Below, one piece after another: positions 1 through 6,182 of a stretch of DNA of 6,537 nt. Location of the stretch: positions 1 through 6,537 of the forward strand of contig CAMYEY010000079.1 in NCBI GenBank assembly GCA_947254895.1, in the 5' to 3' direction. The translations under genes and the position numbers were made by a program. This DNA is from an uncultured Clostridia bacterium. GTDB taxonomy: Bacteria > Bacillota > Clostridia > Saccharofermentanales > DTU023. The first letter of the stretch is position 1; each line of letters begins with the position of its first letter. The notes beneath the pieces were generated by a model that made no database searches, had not been told where the DNA came from, and worked only from the letters and a program-made list of their open reading frames with translations.

Positions 1-178
1 ATTGGTTTCATATTTACATTCCCTTTCACTCAAAATAAAGATTTTAATATTATAGATTGTAACTATCTTACTACCTAGATCTTAACCGTTTAGTTCATTC
101 GTATTAAACTCTTATTTTATTGTTATAGAAAATATAAGAACAACCCTACATTGGAATTAGCGATGAAGATTTCTTTAT

Positions 179-208
179 TTGAAAATATGATTTTCAGATG
201 CGTATATC
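179..208 (+). promoter_or_regulatory. possible sigma-A-type promoter
   Basis: TTGAAA (179-184) lies 18 bases before TATATC (203-208). The -35 box matches TTGACA at four or five positions depending on alignment, and the -10 box is an imperfect TATAAT. It would start a transcript of roughly 110 bases before the lipoprotein gene at 327. AT-rich DNA gives such matches by chance, so this is a candidate only. A second weak -10-like hexamer, TATAAG, lies at 133-138 without a good -35 box. Confidence 0.3.
180..196. promoter_or_regulatory. operator-like palindrome over the candidate promoter
   Basis: TGAAAAT (180-186) and ATTTTCA (190-196) are perfect 7-base arms around ATG. The palindrome overlaps the candidate -35 box and spacer, which is where a dimeric repressor would bind. 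The arms look like Fur/PerR-type boxes (7-1-7 TGATAAT-type), but the sequence and the 3-base centre do not match that consensus, so no regulator is named. Confidence 0.3.
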
Positions 209-242
209 ATCCTTTTGGACGATAACGGGCCTGCCTTTTTTT

Positions 243-296
243 GCTACATTTGTAGCGAGGAATGATTTTGTGTTGGCATGAGTGTCTCTACAAATG
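243..296. repeat. overlapping inverted repeats in the 5' leader
   Basis: GCTACA (243-248) and TGTAGC (251-256) can form a small 6-bp hairpin. CATTTGTAG (247-255), inside that hairpin, is also perfectly complementary to CTACAAATG (288-296). The two pairings exclude each other. The distal arm ends 13 bases before the ribosome binding site at 310-316. This could be an RNA switch or simply a repeat; no known riboswitch class was recognised. Confidence 0.35.
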
Positions 297-326
297 GGGA
301 ATGGCTTATAAGGAGGTTCAAGAAAA

Positions 327-845
327 ATGAAAAGAATATATAGGATATTAGCTTTGCTTTTAGTAATCGCCCTAGTCCCTTTGTTGTCGTCCTGTAATAA
401 GAATGCTAGCGAGGGAACAAAAGGAGTTGTTACAACAGAGAAAACTCAGAATGATGTGTATCAAACAGACCTACTTTCCGTAGAGGTTCCGAAAGGATGG
501 AAAGCTTTACCTCAGCCGGATAAGGTGGATTCCGCACATATTTACAAGGGGGATAAGGATGCTTATGACAGCCCGGCTGTTGTTATCTATTATTGTGATC
601 AGGATACGGAAATGCTTTCACCCAGGGGACTGTATCCGGATGCTGAAGATTTGGCCCCGGTTAAAATTGGAGACTACACCTGGGAAGGCTTTACAGCGAT
701 CAGCGCCGGATATCCAATAACCGTTTTATCGGTGAAGGAGCCCCATCAGTTGCAAGTACAACTTTTTAATGAAGTAGGTGGACAGAAAATCAGTCTGGAA
801 GATGATGATGTGCAGGCCATCATCCGTAGCATAAGCATAAAATAA
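327..845 (+). CDS. small lipoprotein, function unknown
   Basis: The 172-residue product has a class-II signal peptide: a basic start (MKR), a hydrophobic stretch at about residues 7-20, and a lipobox L20-S21-S22-C23. The mature protein would therefore be about 150 residues, anchored by a lipidated Cys23 on the outer face of the membrane. After a polar linker (24-48) comes a single compact domain beginning SVEVPKGW (51-58) and ending DVQAIIRSI (161-169). This start and finish are common in small exported Firmicute lipoproteins with a PsbP/DUF1795-like layout, where the 'PxGW' strand opens the fold and a short helix closes it. No catalytic residue is evident. The ATG at 327 is supported by AAGGAGG at 310-316, 10 bases upstream. 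The gene is bounded downstream by a strong terminator, so it is probably a single-gene unit. I do not recognise a specific function; a substrate-binding or envelope role is only a guess. Confidence 0.85.
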   Translation: MKRIYRILALLLVIALVPLLSSCNKNASEGTKGVVTTEKTQNDVYQTDLLSVEVPKGWKALPQPDKVDSAHIYKGDKDAYDSPAVVIYYCDQDTEMLSPRGLYPDAEDLAPVKIGDYTWEGFTAISAGYPITVLSVKEPHQLQVQLFNEVGGQKISLEDDDVQAIIRSISIK

Positions 846-871
846 GATTACATATACGTCACCCTGAGGAA

Positions 872-914
872 GAGGCTGGTTTGTTTTATAGGAAACTGGC
901 CTCTTTTTGTTTTT
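872..914 (+). terminator. Rho-independent terminator of the 327-845 gene
   Basis: GAGGCTGGTTT (872-882) pairs with AAACTGGCCTC (893-903) as an 11-bp stem with two G-U pairs in the middle. A 10-base loop separates the arms, and the T-rich tract TTTTTGTTTTT (904-914) follows immediately. It lies 26 bases after the stop codon and separates the first lipoprotein gene from the second. Confidence 0.9.
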
Positions 915-925
915 AAGGATAGGGA

Positions 926-943
926 GTCACCCTTTTGGGTGAT
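926..943. repeat. short perfect inverted repeat upstream of the second lipoprotein gene
   Basis: TCACCC (927-932) and GGGTGA (937-942) flank TTTT, giving a 6-bp stem with a tetraloop that one G-T pair (926/943) extends. It lies about 60 bases before the start at 1001. A further copy of GTCACCC occurs at 858-864, before the terminator. It could be an operator or a leader hairpin. It lacks a T-tract, so it is not a terminator. Confidence 0.35.
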
Positions 944-1000
944 GGAAAGTTTGTCCACTTTGGTTAAAGTAAAATTAGAAAAGATCTATAGGGGGGCAAT

Positions 1001-2002
1001 ATGAAAAAAGGTAAAAAAACAATAAGATTCTTAGCTTTATTTCTAAGTGTAATGTTCATCTTGGGCTTGGCAGCATGTGGCAAAGGTAAGGGCCAGGATG
1101 GTTCTGATCAATCTGGGGTGATCAAGCTGGGTGACTATACCGTAGAAATTAAGGACGCAAATCTTACAAAAGATGATGATGGTAAGGATAGTATTGTACT
1201 CACGCTTATTTATAGCAACAATAGTAAAAAAGCTAATTCCTTCTTATGGTCAGTGTCGACACAAGCCTTTCAGGACGGGATTGGATTAGAATCTAATGAC
1301 TCCAATATCTTCACTAACTTGGATGATTTTACCTCCTTGTTTGATGACCATATGACAGATATTCAGCCTGGAAAAAGCCTCGAACTTAAAATGTCATACG
1401 CTTTAAATGACAAAGAAAGCCCGGTAGAGATATCTTTCTCAGGTTTCCTCAGTGATAAAGAAAATAAAGTTACTTACGAACCATCCAAACTCGAATTTGT
1501 TGAGTTGAATGTGGGGGACTCTGAGGATGAGGAAGAAGCTGGTGGCAGGGATGAAACAGGAGGGCTGACCGAGGCTGAAGCAGTAGAAGCGATAGAGGGA
1601 CAAGAGATTGAAATTCATGACTACCTGATTAAATACAAGGGAGCTTTCCTGACTAAGGATGATAACGACCAAGATACCCTCATCGTTTCCTTAGATTACA
1701 CAAATGGTAGCGAAACAGAGGACTCCTTCACCTGGACAATATCCAATGCTGCAGTCCAAGACGAAAACCCCTTAAAGGAAAACTCAGAAAATATCGTGGT
1801 TAACCCAGAAGATGGGACGACATTATTTGATGAACAATTTAATTACATTGAGCCGGGTAAGACAGTGGAAGTACACCTGGCTTATACCTTAGACAACACG
1901 GAAGATCCGGTTAAAGTCACTTTGGCCGATGTTGCAGAGGATTATGGCAAAGTACTTACCCTGAATCTGACTACTCTTGAATTTCAGAAAATAAGTAAAT
2001 AA
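1001..2002 (+). CDS. lipoprotein with two tandem DUF5067-like domains
   Basis: The 333-residue product starts MKKGKK, has a hydrophobic core at about residues 8-24, and has a lipobox L23-A24-A25-C26, so it should be a membrane-anchored extracellular lipoprotein. Two homologous domains follow, at about 43-169 and 205-331. An acidic linker (about 173-199, including DSEDEEEAGG) separates them. Each domain carries a TKDD turn (56-59 and 218-221), an S-F-x-W strand (80-83 and 242-245), a QD motif (91-92 and 253-254), an LFD motif (113-115 and 275-277), an I-x-PGK turn (121-125 and 283-287) and a final LEF (164-166 and 326-328). This beta-rich pattern, with TN/SN-type strands and an 'AFQDG' stretch, fits DUF5067, a family of unknown function in Firmicute lipoproteins related to immunoglobulin-like surface domains. 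The start follows GGGGGG (991-996) by 4 bases, a purine-rich but non-canonical ribosome binding site. The upstream terminator makes it a separate unit. No enzyme motif is seen. Confidence 0.88.
   Translation: MKKGKKTIRFLALFLSVMFILGLAACGKGKGQDGSDQSGVIKLGDYTVEIKDANLTKDDDGKDSIVLTLIYSNNSKKANSFLWSVSTQAFQDGIGLESNDSNIFTNLDDFTSLFDDHMTDIQPGKSLELKMSYALNDKESPVEISFSGFLSDKENKVTYEPSKLEFVELNVGDSEDEEEAGGRDETGGLTEAEAVEAIEGQEIEIHDYLIKYKGAFLTKDDNDQDTLIVSLDYTNGSETEDSFTWTISNAAVQDENPLKENSENIVVNPEDGTTLFDEQFNYIEPGKTVEVHLAYTLDNTEDPVKVTLADVAEDYGKVLTLNLTTLEFQKISK
1133..1987 (+). repeat. internal domain duplication in the lipoprotein gene
   Basis: Residues 45-167 (bases 1133-1501) align without any gap to residues 207-329 (bases 1619-1987), at a constant offset of 162 residues. 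By hand count 46 of 123 positions are identical, about 37 percent. The DNA copies have diverged well beyond what would recombine, so this is an old, stable duplication. Confidence 0.9.
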
Positions 2003-2019
2003 TTGCTTAGTTATACTCG

Positions 2020-2048
2020 ACCTGACAAGCTGGCTTTGCTTGTCAGGT
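2020..2048 (+). terminator. strong hairpin after the duplicated lipoprotein gene, possible terminator
   Basis: ACCTGACAAGC (2020-2030) pairs perfectly with GCTTGTCAGGT (2038-2048), an 11-bp stem with a 7-base loop, 17 bases after the stop codon. The position and stem strength suit a terminator, but the following bases (TCTGGTATTAGG) are not a proper T-tract. Termination may be inefficient, or the hairpin may protect the 3' end of the mRNA. Confidence 0.55.
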
Positions 2049-2233
2049 TCTGGTATTAGGACACAACATGTAAGGAGTGTGCGGCGAAGAAGATCGTGAT
2101 TAGTTTGGCCAATCAGATTTTAGCGGATAAATATTATATTTGCTTCTTGAAGTAAGGATACCATCAGGGTAGTCTTAATACATGTGGAGACGGAGATATT
2201 TATATCAGTACCGAAAAATCTCCTTGCAACTTT

Positions 2234-2239
2234 AGGAGG
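2234..2239 (+). promoter_or_regulatory. ribosome binding site that sets the start of the membrane protein gene
   Basis: AGGAGG ends 4 bases before the ATG at 2244. The open frame extends upstream to a GTG at 2184, but nothing like a ribosome binding site precedes that codon. The protein's first membrane segment also begins just after Met-2244, so the internal ATG is the better start. Confidence 0.75.
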
Positions 2240-2243
2240 CGAC

Positions 2244-3140
2244 ATGAACTGGATAAATGCTTTTGAACTTATCTGCTATGCGATTGTTTTCATCTTGCTC
2301 TTAGATATATTGAAAAATAAAAAATACGGGGAATTAGGTCTTTTAATTTCTGGGGCTTTGGCAGGATTTGCTCTAGAGCTACTGGCCGTTAGGCTTACAG
2401 ATATTTACCATTATAGCAATGAATTTTATATCAGCATCGGTTTTTCTCCCTATCAATTTCCTTTTTTTGGAGGACTCATGTGGGGTGGTATAACGGTCTG
2501 CGCCTTGCGGATAGCAAAAAAGTTTTCCCTTAATACTGCTTTGACAGCCCTTTTATCTGGATGGCTCATAGTGAGTTTCGACTTACTCCTGGATGTTGTA
2601 GCAATTAGATTAGATGGAGGATTCTGGGTTTGGGACGGCCGCCCAATTAATTTAGATATCAATCATCATATGTTTATGAGCGTAATATGGGTGAATTTTT
2701 TGGGTTATATGTTTGAGGTACCTTCCATTGTCTATATGACTTTAAAAAGTTGGGCAAAGGATGCTGGCAAGACCGAGTTAAATATAATGAGGTCACTCTT
2801 GATCGGGATTTTAGGAGTTATCTTTGTAGGCGTTTGCAGTGCTATTTCCTTATATTTAAATCAAATTAGCGACGAATGGTTTGCATGTATAGCATTTCTT
2901 GCACTATGGCTATTTATCTTAGTCAAGCTGCTAGCTACAATTGTAGGTCAAAGGAAAAATATAATCATTAGCCGTAAGAAAGATTGGCCTGTCCTTATCT
3001 TTTGGTTTAGTATGTATAGCTACTGTATCTGTGGACTTCTCGAACTTGGAATTATAAGTACCATTCCTGTATATGGCATCTTTGCCTTTCTTCTGTTTAT
3101 ACTGACACTGACCCTATCCCTAGTAGAAGTGAGGGATTAG
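2244..3140 (+). CDS. polytopic membrane protein, CruF/DUF422-like
   Basis: From the ATG at 2244 the product is 298 residues with about nine hydrophobic segments (roughly 6-23, 31-50, 74-90, 99-121, 143-165, 184-205, 213-234, 249-268, 274-294). The first half carries the motif order I associate with carotenoid-biosynthesis membrane proteins of the CruF/DUF422 family. There is an in-membrane E45 in ALELLAVR followed by a Y-x-Y element (55-57), FPFFGGLMW (72-80), D-LLLD (D113, D117) followed by an aromatic FWVW (127-130), and then V-x-FLGY (150-155). In CruF-type enzymes the acidic residues and W/Y-rich loops belong to a hydratase acting on isoprenoid ends. The second half (about 170-298) adds roughly four membrane segments that do not match that pattern clearly. 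Resemblance rests on motif spacing only, so homology is inferred and the substrate is unknown. A longer start (GTG at 2184) adds 20 polar residues but has no ribosome binding site. No carotenoid gene is nearby. Confidence 0.65.
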   Translation: MNWINAFELICYAIVFILLLDILKNKKYGELGLLISGALAGFALELLAVRLTDIYHYSNEFYISIGFSPYQFPFFGGLMWGGITVCALRIAKKFSLNTALTALLSGWLIVSFDLLLDVVAIRLDGGFWVWDGRPINLDINHHMFMSVIWVNFLGYMFEVPSIVYMTLKSWAKDAGKTELNIMRSLLIGILGVIFVGVCSAISLYLNQISDEWFACIAFLALWLFILVKLLATIVGQRKNIIISRKKDWPVLIFWFSMYSYCICGLLELGIISTIPVYGIFAFLLFILTLTLSLVEVRD

Positions 3141-3156
3141 CTGGCAGCTCCAGCTA
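3138..3156 (+). terminator. weak hairpin starting in the stop codon of the membrane protein gene
   Basis: TAGCTGG (3138-3144, whose first three bases are the stop codon) pairs perfectly with CCAGCTA (3150-3156) around a 5-base loop. A T5 run (3168-3172) follows only after 11 more bases, so this is a poor intrinsic terminator. The hydrolase gene at 3247 may therefore be partly co-transcribed. Confidence 0.35.
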
Positions 3157-3246
3157 CCGGAAGATGATTTTTAGGCATATACTAAAACCACACAGTCGGG
3201 AAAGATAACTTCTAAGTCAAATTTAAATACAGGGAGGCGATGGATC

Positions 3247-3972
3247 ATGAAGTTTGAAGAGTATGGCAAAGACAATACTAGCATTATTGTAATGTTACAT
3301 GGGGCCAATTTTGTCCATTGCTATGGTAGACAATATCCACTTCAAGATCGTTTTCATATCCTTGTACCTCATATCATGGGGTTTGGAGAGGATACGGACA
3401 GGGTATTTGAAACTGAAACTTGTGTGGCTGAGATTGCACAATTTATACATCAGCTTGATCGACAGGTTTTACTGGTTGGTTTTTCCCTAGGTGCTCAGCT
3501 TGCTTTCAAACTTGTCTCAGAACATCCAGATATGTTTTATTCTGCAATAATTGTCAGCCCATGGTTAAATAAGACAGAAGCCCAACTAACGGAAGCTCTG
3601 CAAAAAAATGAAAAACAACTTTCAATGCTCAAGAAGAAATGGCTGTGTAATCTCATAGGGCTTATGAATGGACTTCCGACAGAACAGAGAAAACGATTCG
3701 TAGACCAGATGCAAAAAGTTAAGAGCAAAACGATTTATAATTCTGTCAACAATGGCATATCCTTTGAAAGTGTGCCGAGTTTTTCTGAAGTTACCTTTCC
3801 GATCATTGCTTTAGCCGGGGAGAAGGAGCAGCAAGAAATTATTGATAGTGTTAAGAAAATGTCTGAAATTAATCCGAATTGCCGTTGCGAAATATGGGAA
3901 AAAGCAGCCCATAACATTCCGCCGATGTTTGCCAAGAACTTCAATAGGCTGATAGGAGACATGGCCAGGTAA
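3247..3972 (+). CDS. alpha/beta hydrolase fold protein
   Basis: The 241-residue product has the layout of a compact alpha/beta hydrolase. The first core strand ends in the oxyanion motif MLHGAN (16-21). The nucleophile elbow is G78-F79-S80-L81-G82 (GxSxG), so Ser80 is the nucleophile. A helical, lysine-rich cap lies at about 107-175. The strand FPIIALAGEKE (184-194) is where the catalytic acid normally sits, and AAH (220-222) supplies His222. The acid would be Glu194, or perhaps Glu192, rather than the usual Asp. There is no signal peptide or membrane segment, so it should be cytoplasmic. It could be an esterase, lipase-like or C-C bond hydrolase; the substrate cannot be read from the sequence. 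The start at 3247 follows GGGAGG (3232-3237) by 9 bases. A nearer ATG at 3240 runs only five codons to a TGA, overlapping the true start. It lies 106 bases after the membrane protein gene. Confidence 0.85.
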   Translation: MKFEEYGKDNTSIIVMLHGANFVHCYGRQYPLQDRFHILVPHIMGFGEDTDRVFETETCVAEIAQFIHQLDRQVLLVGFSLGAQLAFKLVSEHPDMFYSAIIVSPWLNKTEAQLTEALQKNEKQLSMLKKKWLCNLIGLMNGLPTEQRKRFVDQMQKVKSKTIYNSVNNGISFESVPSFSEVTFPIIALAGEKEQQEIIDSVKKMSEINPNCRCEIWEKAAHNIPPMFAKNFNRLIGDMAR

Positions 3973-4076
3973 GAAAGGGTACTTTGACTACCGAGGCAAA
4001 TGCATAACAGGCTACTACCTGTCGTTACCAAACCTAAACTAGACAAGATACAAGAGAAAAAGGAGTTGAAACAGTC

Positions 4077-4715
4077 ATGAAAAAACGTAAAATTTTAACC
4101 GCCTTAGTGATCATTATACTGCTGTTCCTGCTGCTCGTTGCCTGTAGGCACTACATAGACGATACAAAAGATTTCAAACCTATGATCTATCTCTATCCGG
4201 AAAAAGAACAAAGTGTGTCTGTTTCTGTAGACTACACTGGACGCTTTACCTATGTTTATCCTGCGTTTTCTGAAAATAGTACATGGCAGGTTTTGGCAAA
4301 GCCGGATGGCACACTCCGGTGTGGTGGCCGAGAATATTATGGGCTGTTCTGGGAGGGTGTAAAAGAACAAGCGTATGAGATAGATGAGGGTTTTTGTGTT
4401 AAAGGATCAGAAACGGAAAAATTTCTTGAAGATAAATTGGAAGTGTTGGGGTTGAATAATAGGGAAGTTAATGAATTTATAGTTTACTGGCTACCTCAAA
4501 TGGTAAATAGCACTTACAATATCATTAAATTTCAAGATTTGGCTTATACAAATGATGCAAAACTGACGGTAGTTCCCAAAGAAGATACACTGATCCGGGT
4601 TTTTATGACTTGGTATCCCACTGATAAGGCCATAGATATTAAGGAACAAAAACTAACCTCTACACAACGCCGGGGCTTTACGGTTGTAGAGTGGGGCGGA
4701 GCAAGAATAAAATAA
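4077..4715 (+). CDS. lipoprotein of a conserved Firmicute family, function unknown
   Basis: The 212-residue product begins MKKRK, has a very hydrophobic stretch at about 7-21, and has a lipobox L20-V21-A22-C23, making a membrane-anchored extracellular protein of about 190 residues. The mature part opens with KPMIYLYPEKE (34-44). It continues with beta-strand blocks (VSVDYTGRFTYVYP, 49-62), KPDGTL (75-80) and LFWEG (90-94). Next come GFCVKG (105-110), a helix that ends NEFIVYWLPQM (132-142), DTLIRVFMTW (170-179) and GFTVVEWGG (200-208). I know this order of motifs from a widespread uncharacterised family in Clostridia and related Firmicutes, but I know no experimentally assigned function. Cys82 and Cys107 in the exported domain could form a disulphide. 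AAGGAG (4060-4065) lies 11 bases before the start. The permease gene begins only 18 bases after the stop, so the two are probably co-transcribed. Confidence 0.85.
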   Translation: MKKRKILTALVIIILLFLLLVACRHYIDDTKDFKPMIYLYPEKEQSVSVSVDYTGRFTYVYPAFSENSTWQVLAKPDGTLRCGGREYYGLFWEGVKEQAYEIDEGFCVKGSETEKFLEDKLEVLGLNNREVNEFIVYWLPQMVNSTYNIIKFQDLAYTNDAKLTVVPKEDTLIRVFMTWYPTDKAIDIKEQKLTSTQRRGFTVVEWGGARIK

Positions 4716-4733
4716 AAACACTGGGGAGCAGGC

Positions 4734-6182
4734 ATGAAAAAAGAATTGACCCTCTTTAATTTTTTTACAATAGGTTTTGGTGCGATTATCGGCACAGGTT
4801 GGGTCATGCTGGTAGGCGATTGGATGGTGCTTGGTGGCGGTCCATTACCAGCTATTTTAGCATTTGTGATCGGCTCTATTTTCTTGGTGCCGATCGGTAT
4901 GTGCTTTGGGGAGTTAACAGCAGCAATTCCAATTTCAGGTGGAATTATTGAATATGTGGATAGAACGAATGGTCGCTCTATGGGCTTTCTAACAGGTTGG
5001 ATGCTGATATTAGGGAATGCGCCGCTTTGCCCTTGGGAAGCAATTGCTATTTCTACTTTGCTGACGACTCGTTTTTCAAAACTCCCCGGTTTATCTTGGT
5101 TAACGGGTATTAAACTTTATACGATTATGGGGTCGGATGTTTACCTCTGGCCTACAGTTATTGCCTTGTTATTTACAATCTTGGTGATTCGCCTTAACTT
5201 TGCTGGAGCAGGCGCTGCGGCAAAATTATCCAGCTTCTTGACGAAAGCTTTGCTCACAGGCATGGTTTTGGCAATGTTTATCTCTTTTGCCACGGGATCT
5301 GTTCAAAATGCGATACCTGTTTTTTCCCAAGTTAAAGGAGCAGCCGGGGCTGTTAGTGATACTCAAGCAACTTCCTTTATTGGTGGGATGCTTGCTGTCC
5401 TGGTGATGACTCCATTTTTCTATGCTGGCTTCGATACGATTCCACAACAGGCTGAAGAAGCTTCGCCCGATATCAATTGGAAAAAATTTGGGATCATTCC
5501 GGCAATTGCTTTATTAGCTAGTGGCTTGTTCTATTTGATTTGCATTTATTCCTTTGGGACCATTGTTCCTTGGCAAGAGTTTGTGAAAGAACCCGTACCT
5601 GCTTTAGGAGTACTTCAACATCTGACTGGTATTCCGGTAAAATTGAGTTTCTTCTTTTACTTAGTGATGTTGATCGTTGCTACTTTAGGCCCCTTGGGTC
5701 CGATGAACTCCTTCTTCGGAGCATCTAGCCGCTTAATTCTGGCGATGGGTAGGAAACGTTTATTACCGAATTCCTATGCTCAGATTGATCCACAAACAGG
5801 AACACCGAAAAGAGCTTTGATTGTGATGAGTATTTTGACATTGATCGGACCATTTTTGGGTAGCAATATGTTAGTCCCGTTGACGAATGTCGCATCACTT
5901 GGCTTTATCTTTGCTTGTATGATGGCTGGTGTGGCTTGCTTGAGATTACGTAAAAGTGATCCAAATTTAAACAGACCTTATAAGGTAAATGGTGGTAAAT
6001 TTGTGATTGTTTGTGCGATCCTTGCTGCTGGTCTTATTATCGGATTGATGGTGTTGCCTTTCAGTCCGGCGGCCTTGAACTCAGTGGAATGGACTATTAC
6101 CTGCGCCTGGCTGGTGATCGGCTTGTCGTTACTGGGGATTTATGATGCAGGCTCAAAGGATCTTAACAAATCTCAAGCTTAA
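4734..6182 (+). CDS. APC-superfamily amino acid permease
   Basis: The 482-residue product is a cation-coupled amino acid or polyamine transporter of the APC superfamily, with about 12 membrane segments. The first segment has the unwound-helix motif GFGAIIGTG (14-22), where the backbone binds the substrate's amino and carboxyl groups. The second ends in GELTAAIPISGG (59-70), a family hallmark. Segment 6 has FYAGFDTIPQQAEEASP (229-245), matching the conserved GFD...AEE stretch. The loop after segment 8 has AMGRKRLLP (337-345), followed by TPKRA, and RPYKVNG (414-420) precedes the last segments. Length and motif order are normal, so the gene looks intact. Specificity is not determined. The start follows GGGGAG (4723-4728) by 5 bases and lies 18 bases after the lipoprotein gene, so a shared transcript is likely. 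Confidence 0.93.
   Translation: MKKELTLFNFFTIGFGAIIGTGWVMLVGDWMVLGGGPLPAILAFVIGSIFLVPIGMCFGELTAAIPISGGIIEYVDRTNGRSMGFLTGWMLILGNAPLCPWEAIAISTLLTTRFSKLPGLSWLTGIKLYTIMGSDVYLWPTVIALLFTILVIRLNFAGAGAAAKLSSFLTKALLTGMVLAMFISFATGSVQNAIPVFSQVKGAAGAVSDTQATSFIGGMLAVLVMTPFFYAGFDTIPQQAEEASPDINWKKFGIIPAIALLASGLFYLICIYSFGTIVPWQEFVKEPVPALGVLQHLTGIPVKLSFFFYLVMLIVATLGPLGPMNSFFGASSRLILAMGRKRLLPNSYAQIDPQTGTPKRALIVMSILTLIGPFLGSNMLVPLTNVASLGFIFACMMAGVACLRLRKSDPNLNRPYKVNGGKFVIVCAILAAGLIIGLMVLPFSPAALNSVEWTITCAWLVIGLSLLGIYDAGSKDLNKSQA

Larger units (their letters stand above)
1..326. other. non-coding leader region before the first gene
   Basis: No gene is supported here. Frame 1 is open from base 1 to a TAG at 76-78 (25 residues ending in NYLTT), which could be the tail of an upstream gene but has no recognisable motif. 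The rest is AT-rich and holds a promoter-like pair, a palindrome at 180-196, a T-run at 236-242 and overlapping inverted repeats at 243-296, described separately. The AAGGAGG at 310-316 is the ribosome binding site of the gene at 327. Confidence 0.6.

Noticed and set aside
1..78. C-terminal end of an upstream gene in frame 1
   Set aside because: Only 25 residues are visible with no motif, and the base composition is like that of the adjoining spacer, so it cannot be supported.
951..980. Promoter for the second lipoprotein gene (TTGTCC with TTAGAA or TAAAAT)
   Set aside because: The boxes are poor matches or wrongly spaced; a promoter must lie between 915 and 1000 but cannot be placed.
2060..2155. 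Open stretch of 31 codons ending CAAKKIVISLANQILADKYYICFLK, possibly a small gene or gene remnant
   Set aside because: It has no start codon with a ribosome binding site, no recognisable domain, and its length is expected by chance.
2184..2243. N-terminal extension of the membrane protein from a GTG start
   Set aside because: No ribosome binding site precedes the GTG, whereas AGGAGG sits just before the internal ATG at 2244.
3240..3257. ATG at 3240 as start of the hydrolase or of a leader peptide
   Set aside because: The frame ends after five codons and the ribosome binding site is too close; the ATG at 3247 is correctly spaced.
3991..4025. ACAGG/CCTGT hairpin between the hydrolase and lipoprotein genes as a terminator
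   Set aside because: The stem is only 5 bp and there is no T-tract after it.
3735..4046. 103-codon open frame on the minus strand overlapping the hydrolase gene
   Set aside because: It lies mostly antisense to a clearly real gene, has no family resemblance, and no supporting ribosome binding site was identified.
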